Shown here: in pieces, positions 15,684-22,131 of the stretch
Position numbering within the stretch: the stretch's first letter is position 1
Layout: each line of letters opens with the position of its first letter
NCBI GenBank assembly: GCA_050050615.1
Contig: JASFTV010000013.1
Coordinates: 1 to 22,131 of the forward strand
Direction: 5' to 3'
Length of the DNA stretch: 22,131 nucleotides
Origin: JASFTV01 sp050050615
GTDB taxonomy: Bacteria; Desulfobacterota; DSM-4660; Desulfatiglandales; HGW-15
Made by a program: the position numbers and the translations under genes
The notes under the pieces: generated by a model
The model's input: only the letters and a program-made list of their open reading frames with translations
What the model was told of the DNA's origin: nothing
Databases searched by the model: none

Positions 15684-16865
15684 TCAACTCTCTTTCAGCT
15701 GTTCTATCATTTCCGGGACCAGCTCGTGGAGATCACCCACAATGCCCCAGTCAGCAACTTGGAAGATCGGTGCCCTCGGGTCCTTGTTGATCGCGATAAT
15801 GTACCTTGAATCCATCATGCCGGCCCGGTGTTGAATCGCTCCAGAGATGCCACAGGCGATATAAAGCTCCGGTCGCACCGACTGCCCTGTCTGACCCACC
15901 TGGCGGTCCACGGGAATCCAGCCTTCCTCAACCGCCACTCTGGTGCCAGCGAGTTCCCCGCCTAATATACCCGCCAGTTTCTGTAGCGCCTTGAATCCCT
16001 TGGCATCACCGACCCCCCTGCCTCCAGCCACAATCACTTTAGCCTCAGAAAGGTTAGCCTTTTTTTTCTTCTCCTTCACGATCTCGAGGACCTTTGACCC
16101 AATCTCCTTCTCTGTGAGAGAAACCTTATGCCTCAGCACCTTCCCTTTATGTCCCGGTTTCTGCGCTGCTTCCATCACCCCCGGGCGCACAGTCGCCATC
16201 TGGGGGCGAGAATACCGGTTGGCAATCGTGGCCATGACGTTTCCACCGAAGGCAGGTCTGGTCTGAAGTAGAATGCCCTCCTCCGGGTCAATCGTTAACT
16301 CCGTGCAATCCGCAGTGAGTCCCACCTCCACCCGCCTCGACAGTCGGGGAGCCAGGTCTCTGCCGATGTGGGTTGCACCCATGAGCATAATGTTTGGTTT
16401 GTGTGCTTTCACCAGTTCTTCAAGGACCTTTGTGTAGGCGTTGGGTCTGTAAACCCCCAAGCCCCTGTGCTCTCCAAGATAGACCTTATTCGCGCCATAC
16501 GCTACAAGGGTCTTGGATAGGTGGGACACCTTTTGGCCCAACAGCAAAGCGGAAACCTCTTGATTGAGGGCGGAGGCCAATTCTTGGGCTTTGCCAAGAA
16601 GCTCAAGAGAAACCTTGTGGAGTTTGCCCTCCCTTTGCTCTGCAAAGACCCAGACTCCTTTTCTGTCACTAAAATCAGGGATAACCCTCGGCTCGGCATC
16701 TGTTTGAATGGCCTTCTGTTTGCATGCTTCCAAACAGGCCCCACAAGATGTGCATCTCTCCAGAATGTGGGCCGTTCCATCTTTCATCTCAACAGCGTCA
16801 TACGGACAGGACTTTATGCACCGTTTGCATCCGTTACAGAGATCGACTTCAATCCATACCGTCAT
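15684..16865 (-). CDS. etfA: Electron transfer flavoprotein alpha subunit with N-terminal two-cluster ferredoxin domain
   Basis: 393 residues, longer than plain EtfA (about 320) because of an N-terminal ferredoxin module of about 55 residues. Two C-x2-C-x2-C-x3-C sets are visible: Cys10/13/16/20 and Cys38/41/44/48, predicted to bind two [4Fe-4S] clusters. The EtfA part follows (VWVFAEQREGKL). The C-terminal FAD domain has VGQTGQSVRPELYIACGISGA and ends with INKDPRAPIFQVADWGIVGD. The same fusion is known in CarE of the caffeyl-CoA reductase-Etf complex of Acetobacterium. The start ATG 16865 has AAGGAG 8 bases before it. It lies 37 bases after etfB and 47 before the dehydrogenase gene. Confidence 0.95.
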   Translation of the reverse strand: MTVWIEVDLCNGCKRCIKSCPYDAVEMKDGTAHILERCTSCGACLEACKQKAIQTDAEPRVIPDFSDRKGVWVFAEQREGKLHKVSLELLGKAQELASALNQEVSALLLGQKVSHLSKTLVAYGANKVYLGEHRGLGVYRPNAYTKVLEELVKAHKPNIMLMGATHIGRDLAPRLSRRVEVGLTADCTELTIDPEEGILLQTRPAFGGNVMATIANRYSRPQMATVRPGVMEAAQKPGHKGKVLRHKVSLTEKEIGSKVLEIVKEKKKKANLSEAKVIVAGGRGVGDAKGFKALQKLAGILGGELAGTRVAVEEGWIPVDRQVGQTGQSVRPELYIACGISGAIQHRAGMMDSRYIIAINKDPRAPIFQVADWGIVGDLHELVPEMIEQLKES

Positions 16866-16902
16866 ATCTGCTTCTCCTTTTTGAAATCCACCTTCCGATA
16901 CT

Positions 16903-17694
16903 TCACACAAGTCTGGTTTCCCGCAACTTGCCGATCAAGGCTCTCACGGCGGCCTTCGCATCACCCTCTATCATCTCTCCCTCTCTTTTGAACTTCGGAG
17001 CAAAGGTCTTGATCACATGGGTCAAAGAACCTTCCAGTCCCACATCCCGGGTCTGAACCCCGATGTCCGCCGCGTTCCAGATCTTGATAGGCGCCTTTTC
17101 TCCACAAGCATCAATGAGTCCGTCCACCCGCGCATATCGGGGTTTATTGAGTTCGGAAATCACGGTCAGCACGGCCGGCAGGCTGCACCGCACCCGCTCA
17201 AATCCATCCTCCAAACGTCTCTTCACGACCATGGTTTTCTTCTTCATCTCTTCAATCTCGAAAACGTAGGTCACCTGAGGAATGCCGAGATATGCGGCGA
17301 CCTGGGGTCCTATCTGGGCCGTATCACCGTCGATGGCCTGGCGCCCGCACAGGACGAGGTCAAAGGTGCCGACCTTTTCTATCGCTTTGCCCAGCGTTGA
17401 AGAGGTCGCCCAGGTGTCTGCGCCGGCAAAAGCCCTGTCCGTGAGAAGAATCCCTTCATCGGCCCCAATCCCCAGCGCTTCAGAGATGGCATCAATCGCC
17501 TGGGGCGGTCCCATGGAAATCACGGTTATCTTTCCACCTCTCTCCTGTTTGAGGCGGATCGCCGCCTCAAGGGCGTGCCGGTCATCAGGATTGATGATGC
17601 TTTCAACGCCTTCTCTTATTAGGCTCCCTGTCTTGGGATCGAGCTTGACCTCCGTGGTATCGGGAACTTGCTTGACTAGAATGATGATATCCAT
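16903..17694 (-). CDS. etfB: Electron transfer flavoprotein beta subunit, bifurcating type
   Basis: 263 residues, standard. It begins MDIIILVKQVPDTTEVKLDP and contains GADEGILLTDRAFAGADT (77-94) and CGRQAIDGDTAQIGP (116-130). From memory these match EtfB of flavin-based electron-bifurcating complexes such as Acidaminococcus and clostridial EtfB. There the AMP site of ordinary EtfB is replaced by a second FAD. With the downstream EtfA it would link NADH or ferredoxin to the neighbouring acyl-CoA dehydrogenase. The ATG at 17694 has GAAGGAG 8 bases upstream; an earlier in-frame start at 17718 lacks this. Gene order etfB-etfA-dehydrogenase supports one complex. Bifurcation itself is inference from motif resemblance. 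Confidence 0.95.
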   Translation of the reverse strand: MDIIILVKQVPDTTEVKLDPKTGSLIREGVESIINPDDRHALEAAIRLKQERGGKITVISMGPPQAIDAISEALGIGADEGILLTDRAFAGADTWATSSTLGKAIEKVGTFDLVLCGRQAIDGDTAQIGPQVAAYLGIPQVTYVFEIEEMKKKTMVVKRRLEDGFERVRCSLPAVLTVISELNKPRYARVDGLIDACGEKAPIKIWNAADIGVQTRDVGLEGSLTHVIKTFAPKFKREGEMIEGDAKAAVRALIGKLRETRLV

Positions 17695-17723
17695 GCTGTC
17701 AACTCCTTCACAAAACAAATCGC

Positions 17724-18914
17724 TTATATGATCTTTTTCTCTTTGAGACGAGCGAGGTCGTCATCTGAGTAACCCAGCAACTGGCCGTATATGTCGTGAT
17801 TGTGTTCCCCGAACCTCGGCGGAAAGGAAAGCTGCCTGTCGACCCTTTCAAGAAAAGAGGTCATCACAGGCGCTGGTGCCAAAGTAAGTCTCGTCCCTGT
17901 CTTTGGATCCTCTGCGTACAGCAGTCTTCGGGCCACAAGGGGATCTGCGACCACCTCGGGAATGGTCTTGATCTTACTGATGGGGACTGTGAGGGCGTTG
18001 AACAGTTCAATCATTTCCTCTGTTGTGTGATTTTGTGTGATCTCATTGATCGCCCGGTTCAGATTTTCCACATCCCCAATCCGCCCGGCATTCTTCTCAT
18101 ACTCCGGCTTGTCAAGGGACTTGAAAAGCGTTTGGGAGACCATCGACTTCCACTGCCGGTCGTTACCCACCGCCACATAGACAAATCCATCCCTCGTCCT
18201 ATAGACCGAAACGGGGCAGAAAAACTCGTGGGTATTTCCCCTGCGAGTGATCTCTCTGTTCATGAGGGTGGAGATGGTGATCGGGACCGTGAGCCATGAC
18301 ACAGAGGATTCAAACATAGAGAAATTGATGCAGGAACCTTCGCCTGTTGCCGCCCGTTTGAAAAGGGCCTTCATCAAGGCGCCGTAGGCATGTGCGCTGG
18401 TCCCCATATCGGGGAGCGGAATGCCCAATACCTGAGGATCACCATCCGCCTCGCCGGTCAATTCCATCAACCCGGATCTTGCCTGGAGGATGGGATCATA
18501 GGCCGCTTCATTGCTGTCAGGTCCAAACCCGGTCAAACCGAGCCAGATGATATCCGGTTTGATCGCTTTGATGCTCTCGTAGTCAATGCCCAGCTTTTTG
18601 TAATTTCTGGGGAGTTGGTTGGTTGCGAAGACGTCGACCTTCAACCTATCGAAGAGGGATTGAAATATCTTCTGGCCTTCCGGATCAGCAAGATCCAGGG
18701 TCAACGCTTTTTTCCCGGCATTGATGCAGAGAAAATAGGCGTTCATCCTCTCCTCACCCAGGACATTGTCGCCGATCGATCGGTTCGGATCTCCGTAAAC
18801 TGGATGTTCCAGCCTGCAGATCTGCATGCCGTCTTGGGCCAGTCTGAATGTCAAGTAGGGTAAAACGGTCGCTTGTTCTAGGGACAGTACGGTGAGATTC
18901 TTGAAAAGATCCAT
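17724..18914 (-). CDS. Class III (CaiB/BaiF/Frc family) CoA-transferase
   Basis: 396 residues, standard for the family. The N-terminal part has the Rossmann-like CoA-binding region with PYLTFRLAQDGMQICRLEHP. The predicted catalytic Asp169 lies in PLPDMGTSAHAYGALM, matching the Asp that forms the acyl-anhydride in formyl-CoA transferase. The C-terminal ending PRFGEHNHDIYGQLLGYSDDD is a family signature. It would move CoA between two acids without using ATP, activating the pathway acid at the expense of a product acyl-CoA. Start: GGAGG lies 5 bases before the ATG at 18914, better than an ATG at 18926. This is the first gene after the promoter at 19024-19052 and 29 bases before etfB. Donor and acceptor are unknown. 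Confidence 0.93.
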   Translation of the reverse strand: MDLFKNLTVLSLEQATVLPYLTFRLAQDGMQICRLEHPVYGDPNRSIGDNVLGEERMNAYFLCINAGKKALTLDLADPEGQKIFQSLFDRLKVDVFATNQLPRNYKKLGIDYESIKAIKPDIIWLGLTGFGPDSNEAAYDPILQARSGLMELTGEADGDPQVLGIPLPDMGTSAHAYGALMKALFKRAATGEGSCINFSMFESSVSWLTVPITISTLMNREITRRGNTHEFFCPVSVYRTRDGFVYVAVGNDRQWKSMVSQTLFKSLDKPEYEKNAGRIGDVENLNRAINEITQNHTTEEMIELFNALTVPISKIKTIPEVVADPLVARRLLYAEDPKTGTRLTLAPAPVMTSFLERVDRQLSFPPRFGEHNHDIYGQLLGYSDDDLARLKEKKII

Positions 18915-19023
18915 GGGGTCCTCCATTTCAGGAAGTGGGTTAATGGAAGAGGGTTTTCCTTACTTAAGAGGTCAGTAATGGCTCTCGCTATAAAATAGCT
19001 ATAATATAACTATATCATGACCG

Positions 19024-19052
19024 GGTATACTGTATACACTTTCCCCTGTCAA
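19024..19052 (-). promoter_or_regulatory. Candidate sigma70 promoter with embedded GntR/FadR-type operator for the catabolic gene run
   Basis: On the minus strand a consensus TTGACA (19047-19052) is followed after exactly 17 bases by TATACC (19024-19029). The -35 box overlaps the mltG stop codon. Between the boxes lies TGTATACA (19031-19038), a perfect palindrome and part of the larger GTATAC-T-GTATAC (19025-19037). FadR-subfamily GntR regulators favour sites of the form GT-Nx-AC, which this matches. A bound repressor would block the promoter directly. The leader to the first ATG is about 100 bases and contains an A+T-rich stretch with GCTAT/ATAGC hairpin potential near 18987-19000. Promoter and operator are predictions from sequence only. 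Confidence 0.6.
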
Positions 19053-20080
19053 GAGGTTTTTTGGGGCCTCCTTCTTTTTCTCTTCTGATAGATTTCTACG
19101 GCCCGGTTATGCTCTGAAAGGGTTTTGGAAAAATGGTGGGATCCGTCATTTTTTGAGACGAAATAGAGGTACTTGGTCTTGGCGGGATAGATGACCGCCT
19201 TAATGGATTCCAGACCGGGGTTGGCGATGGGACCAGGGGGGAGTCCACGAATCATGTAGGTGTTGTAAGGGGTTCTTTTGCCCAGATCTCTTTTTCTCAA
19301 ATTTCCATTGAAATTCTTGAGACCATAGATCACTGTGGGATCACTCTCTAAGCGCATGCCGCGCTTGAGGCGATTGAGGAAAACCGAAGCAATGGTTGGT
19401 CTTTCCTCAGGACGACCCGTCTCCTTTTCCACGATGGAGGCAAGGACAACCACCTCTTTCATTTTCATGCCGATCGCTTCTGCCTTCTCTCTGTATGGCC
19501 CAACGACCTGCCAGAAATGCCCAACCATCACATCGATGATCGCCGAGGCGGATATGCCTCGACCAAATTGATAGGTATCCGGGTAGAGATAACCCTCGAG
19601 ACTTGGACCGGAGATGCCGTGCTTTCCGAGTATGTTCGAATCCTTTGTGAGAGAGAGAAACGCCTCTTTTTCGACCAAACCTTTTTCGGCTAAGAGATCC
19701 GCAATCTGGGTCGCTGTAAACCCTTCGGGCACAGTGACGGGGTGGGTGATGATGATTCCACGTCGTAGCTTCTCCAGGATCTCCATGGGGGACATATGGG
19801 GGGCAAGCGCGTATTCCCCCGCCTTTATTTGTCTGCTGTATCCCATGAGCCTGGTCCAGAACATGAAAAGGGCCTTGCTCCTTATCAGATGATCCCTTTC
19901 GAGCTCCGCAGCCACCTCCTTGAGGGAAAGCCCTTCCTTGACAACAAAGACCCGTTCTTTTCCCCCTTCATCGGCAGGACGTATGAAAAAAAGCCCTAAA
20001 CCCAGAAAAAGAAAGACGGCCATCAGAAAGAACACTGCGACGGCGGTAAGAACAATCCTCTTTCTCGAAAAACTAGCCAT
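19049..20080 (-). CDS. mltG: Endolytic murein transglycosylase MltG (YceG-like)
   Basis: 343 residues, close to the 340 of E. coli MltG. There is one N-terminal membrane helix (about 9-33), then a LysM-like region (VFVVKEGLSLKEVAAEL), then the YceG catalytic domain. That domain has LEGYLYPDTY, ASIVEKETG with predicted catalytic Glu218, RLESDPTVIYGL and TPYNTY...GLPPGPIANPG. The enzyme cuts nascent peptidoglycan strands at the outer face of the inner membrane and ends their elongation. The C-terminus is very basic (KRKRRR). No good ribosome site precedes the ATG at 20080. A terminator-like hairpin ends only about 15 bases before it, suggesting regulated or leader-dependent expression. It is probably not part of the catabolic operon, although no terminator follows it. 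Confidence 0.95.
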   Translation of the reverse strand: MASFSRKRIVLTAVAVFFLMAVFLFLGLGLFFIRPADEGGKERVFVVKEGLSLKEVAAELERDHLIRSKALFMFWTRLMGYSRQIKAGEYALAPHMSPMEILEKLRRGIIITHPVTVPEGFTATQIADLLAEKGLVEKEAFLSLTKDSNILGKHGISGPSLEGYLYPDTYQFGRGISASAIIDVMVGHFWQVVGPYREKAEAIGMKMKEVVVLASIVEKETGRPEERPTIASVFLNRLKRGMRLESDPTVIYGLKNFNGNLRKRDLGKRTPYNTYMIRGLPPGPIANPGLESIKAVIYPAKTKYLYFVSKNDGSHHFSKTLSEHNRAVEIYQKRKRRRPQKTS

Positions 20081-20094
20081 AGCTGAAAAGACTC

Positions 20095-20125
20095 AAAAAA
20101 AGGTGGCGCTCAGGGTGGCACCTTT
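20095..20125 (-). terminator. Terminator-like hairpin directly upstream of mltG
   Basis: Read on the minus strand, AAAGGTG (20125-20119) pairs with CACCTTT (20105-20099) around a 13-base loop, and the second arm runs into seven consecutive T (20101-20095). This is the form of an intrinsic terminator, though the stem is only 7 bp. It lies between the candidate promoter at 20239-20267 and the mltG start at 20080. It could end a short RNA or act as an attenuator of mltG. Confidence 0.45.
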
Positions 20126-20238
20126 GTGACGACGCTTTTCACGCTCAAGGTCTTTGTACCATCCGGGCTCTCATGAGGCAAGCAGACGGTCATAGTTAAA
20201 GAACAATGACAGTCTATTGATCTGCTAACGACCCTCTC

Positions 20239-20267
20239 AGTCTAGTATCCGGCCTCCCGGAAGTCAA
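20239..20267 (-). promoter_or_regulatory. Candidate sigma70 promoter reading toward mltG
   Basis: On the minus strand TTGACT (20262-20267) and TAGACT (20239-20244) are separated by exactly 17 bases. The -35 box is 5/6 and the -10 box 4/6 of consensus. Transcription would start near 20232, about 150 bases before the mltG start codon, and would meet the hairpin at 20095-20125 first. Confidence 0.45.
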
Positions 20268-20351
20268 TAAAAGGTCTTTTCTTTTTTGGCAGAACATCCC
20301 GGGGAGGTTTTAAGTCCTTATTATCCCCATATATCCTTCTGTTTTATAGCC

Positions 20352-20380
20352 TTGACAGGGCAGACGAGATACCATAGATT
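20352..20380 (+). promoter_or_regulatory. Candidate sigma70 promoter for the EF-G gene
   Basis: A consensus TTGACA (20352-20357) is followed after 17 bases by TAGATT (20375-20380, 4/6 match). The start would be near 20387, giving a leader of about 210 bases before the ATG at 20597. The leader holds an 8-bp inverted repeat (20468-20475 / 20534-20541) that could fold in the RNA. Confidence 0.45.
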
Positions 20381-20596
20381 GACGCTTCATGTTAAGGGTG
20401 CGTACAGATCAGGGACCATATTCTATTTGTCTTAACCCAACGGACGCTTTCTTCATGCAGGGGTGCTTGATACTGGATGATACATTTCCTGCAGGCTAAA
20501 GACGTTTCCTTTATTAAGTCGGAATAGGGCATTCAGTATCAGGAAAAGAGGGAACCTTCGGATCCTAAAGAGATTTAATGATCTTTGGCTTTTGTG

Positions 20597-22131
20597 ATGT
20601 CTTCGCAAAAACTCACAAGAACGCGCAATATCGGCATTATAGCGCATATTGACGCAGGAAAGACGACCATCACGGAACGGATCCTCTATTATACCGGCCG
20701 GGTCCACAGGATGGGAGAGGTCCATAATGGTGAAGCGACCATGGACTGGATGCTGGAGGAAAAGGAGAGGGGTATCACCATAACCTCTGCCGTGACCTCC
20801 TGTGATTGGAGAGGCCATAACATCAACATCATTGATACACCCGGCCATGTGGATTTTACCATTGAGGTGGAACGATCCTTGAGGGTCCTGGATGGCGCCA
20901 TCGGTGTGTTCTGCGCTGTGGGAGGGGTTGAACCCCAATCGGAGACGGTATGGCACCAGGCTGATAGGTATAGGGTCCCCAAAATCGCTTTCATCAACAA
21001 GATGGATCGGATCGGCGCTGACTTTTATCAGGCCGTTGAGATGATCAAGGAACGCCTTGGGGCCACACCGTTGATCGCCACGCTGCCTTGGGGCGTTGAA
21101 GACACCTTCAAGGGGGTTATTGATCTCCTTAAGATGAAGGCGATCGTGTGGGGAGAAGAAACCCTTGGGGCCGAATATCAAGAGATCCCCATACCTTCAG
21201 AACTCATGGAAGAAGCGACCAAATACAGGGAGATCTTCCTGGAGACCCTGGCCGATAAGGACGATCTGATCATGGATAAATATCTCTCAGAGCAAGAGAT
21301 AGATCCGCAGGAGCTCAAGCGAGCCATCCGGGATGCCACCATCAAATTGCAACTCGTTCCCATCTATTGCGGTGCCGCCCTGCGGAACAAGGGCATTCAA
21401 TCCCTCCTTGATGCAATCGTGGATTGGCTTCCTTCGCCCATGGACGTACCACCCATTGAAGGACATGTGCCCTCTACCGGCAAGGAGGATTCACGGCCAG
21501 CAACGGACAAAGGCCCTTTCTCAGCCCTGGCCTTCAAGGTGATCATGGATCAGGGCAGGAAGATGACTTACATACGGGTCTACTCCGGCTCGGCCAAGGC
21601 GGGGGAGACGGTCTATAACCCGGGGAAGAAAGTCAAGGAAAAACTGGCCCGGCTATTGAAGATGCACTCTAATAAAAGAGAACGGATTGACCGCGTTTCG
21701 GCTGGTGATATCCTGGCCGTGATGGGTTTGAAGCTGACAACCACCGGTGACACCCTCTGTAGTGAGGATCGCCCCATATTGCTCGAACCGATCCAGTTTG
21801 ATACCCCGGTCATTTCCATGGCTGTAGAGTCGAAAATCGTTCAGGATCAGGACAAGCTCATGGAGGCTCTCGAAAAACTCTCTGATGAGGATCCTACCTT
21901 CAGATTCAAGATTGATGAAGAGACGGGGCAGACGGTCATATCCGGCATGGGAGAGCTTCACCTGGAGATCCTCGTCCGTCGGTTGAAGAGGGAGTTCTTC
22001 GTAGGTACCAATCAGGGAAAACCCCAGGTTGTGTACAGAGAGACGATCTCTAAGCAAGTTCAACACGAGGAGATCTTTCAGAGAGAACTGGCCGGGCAGC
22101 AACATTTTGCCGGGGTCAAAATTGAGATCTC
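20597..22131 (+). CDS. fusA: Elongation factor G, divergent type (C-terminal part beyond the window)
   Basis: 511 complete codons are present and the frame runs off the right edge. The GTPase motifs are intact: G1 AHIDAGKTT (16-24), G2 RGITITS, G3 DTPGHVDF, G4 NKMDR and G5 as CGAALRNKG. Domain III has the family ISGMGELHLEIL. Two places differ from ordinary EF-G as I remember it: domain II reads DQGRKMTYIRVYSG where TDPFVGKL-type sequence is usual, and the start of domain IV reads ELAGQQHFAGVKIE where GGRGQYGHV is usual. This suggests a second, paralogous EF-G rather than the str-operon copy. No rpsG or rpsL lies upstream. No clear Shine-Dalgarno precedes the ATG; GTG at 20594 or TTG at 20585 are alternative starts. 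Confidence 0.9.
   Translation, partial: MSSQKLTRTRNIGIIAHIDAGKTTITERILYYTGRVHRMGEVHNGEATMDWMLEEKERGITITSAVTSCDWRGHNINIIDTPGHVDFTIEVERSLRVLDGAIGVFCAVGGVEPQSETVWHQADRYRVPKIAFINKMDRIGADFYQAVEMIKERLGATPLIATLPWGVEDTFKGVIDLLKMKAIVWGEETLGAEYQEIPIPSELMEEATKYREIFLETLADKDDLIMDKYLSEQEIDPQELKRAIRDATIKLQLVPIYCGAALRNKGIQSLLDAIVDWLPSPMDVPPIEGHVPSTGKEDSRPATDKGPFSALAFKVIMDQGRKMTYIRVYSGSAKAGETVYNPGKKVKEKLARLLKMHSNKRERIDRVSAGDILAVMGLKLTTTGDTLCSEDRPILLEPIQFDTPVISMAVESKIVQDQDKLMEALEKLSDEDPTFRFKIDEETGQTVISGMGELHLEILVRRLKREFFVGTNQGKPQVVYRETISKQVQHEEIFQRELAGQQHFAGVKIEI

Larger units (their letters stand above)
20126..20596. other. Noncoding divergent spacer between mltG and the EF-G gene
   Basis: No gene was recognised in this stretch. 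It contains one promoter candidate for each direction (20239-20267 minus, 20352-20380 plus), a small TCCGG-CCTC-CCGGA hairpin at 20248-20261, and, in the EF-G leader, the inverted repeat TGATACTG (20468-20475) / CAGTATCA (20534-20541). The minus-strand part from about 20232 down to the hairpin at 20095-20125 would give an RNA of about 140 bases. I do not recognise a known riboswitch or small-RNA family in it. Confidence 0.55.

Noticed and set aside
20129..20170. Possible leader peptide MRARMVQRP in the mltG leader
   Set aside because: Only nine codons, no ribosome-binding site, and no amino-acid run that would explain attenuation; probably chance.
20453..21181. Minus-strand open frame of 242 codons opposite the start of the EF-G gene
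   Set aside because: It overlaps the conserved GTPase domain of EF-G on the other strand and has no recognisable motif or ribosome site.

Overview
This window looks like a piece of the chromosome of an anaerobic bacterium, most likely from Desulfobacterota (the former Deltaproteobacteria: sulfate reducers and syntrophs). That placement is inferred from gene content: an electron-bifurcating-type EtfB beside a ferredoxin-fused EtfA, a two-subunit B12-dependent acyl-CoA mutase, a PaaK-family CoA ligase, a TRAP transporter and a CO-dehydrogenase-type molybdenum hydroxylase. No rRNA, tRNA, integrase, transposase or CRISPR array was seen.

Layout. Positions 1-18914 hold one long run of minus-strand genes, read from right to left: class III CoA-transferase (17724-18914), etfB, ferredoxin-etfA, acyl-CoA dehydrogenase, GntR/FCD regulator, B12-binding mutase subunit, mutase catalytic subunit, TRAP transporter dctP-dctQ-dctM, PaaK-like CoA ligase, molybdenum hydroxylase (FAD, [2Fe-2S] and Mo subunits), hyuA, and a hyuB cut by the window edge. 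Most spacers are short, and several start/stop codons touch or overlap. The two larger gaps before dctP and before the ligase carry inverted repeats and degenerate heptamer repeats. A sigma70-like promoter at 19024-19052 precedes the run and contains the palindrome TGTATACA, which fits the operator form of the FadR/GntR subfamily. The regulator encoded inside the run is the obvious candidate to bind it.

To the right are housekeeping genes: mltG (19049-20080, minus), a 516-base divergent spacer with a promoter for each direction and a terminator-like hairpin just before mltG, and a plus-strand EF-G gene cut by the right edge (20597-22131). The EF-G has divergent motifs and no str-operon neighbour upstream.

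How the genes may work together (inference): an acid or heterocycle enters through the TRAP system. The molybdenum hydroxylase oxidises it. The HyuAB-type ATP-dependent enzyme opens a lactam or carboxylates. The PaaK-like ligase and/or class III transferase makes the CoA thioester. The dehydrogenase with EtfAB oxidises or reduces the acyl-CoA, and the B12 mutase rearranges the skeleton. The substrate cannot be read from the sequence. Two enzymes depart from textbook motifs: the dehydrogenase lacks the usual catalytic Glu, and the mutase has changed substrate-pocket motifs. Both departures suggest an unusual pathway.
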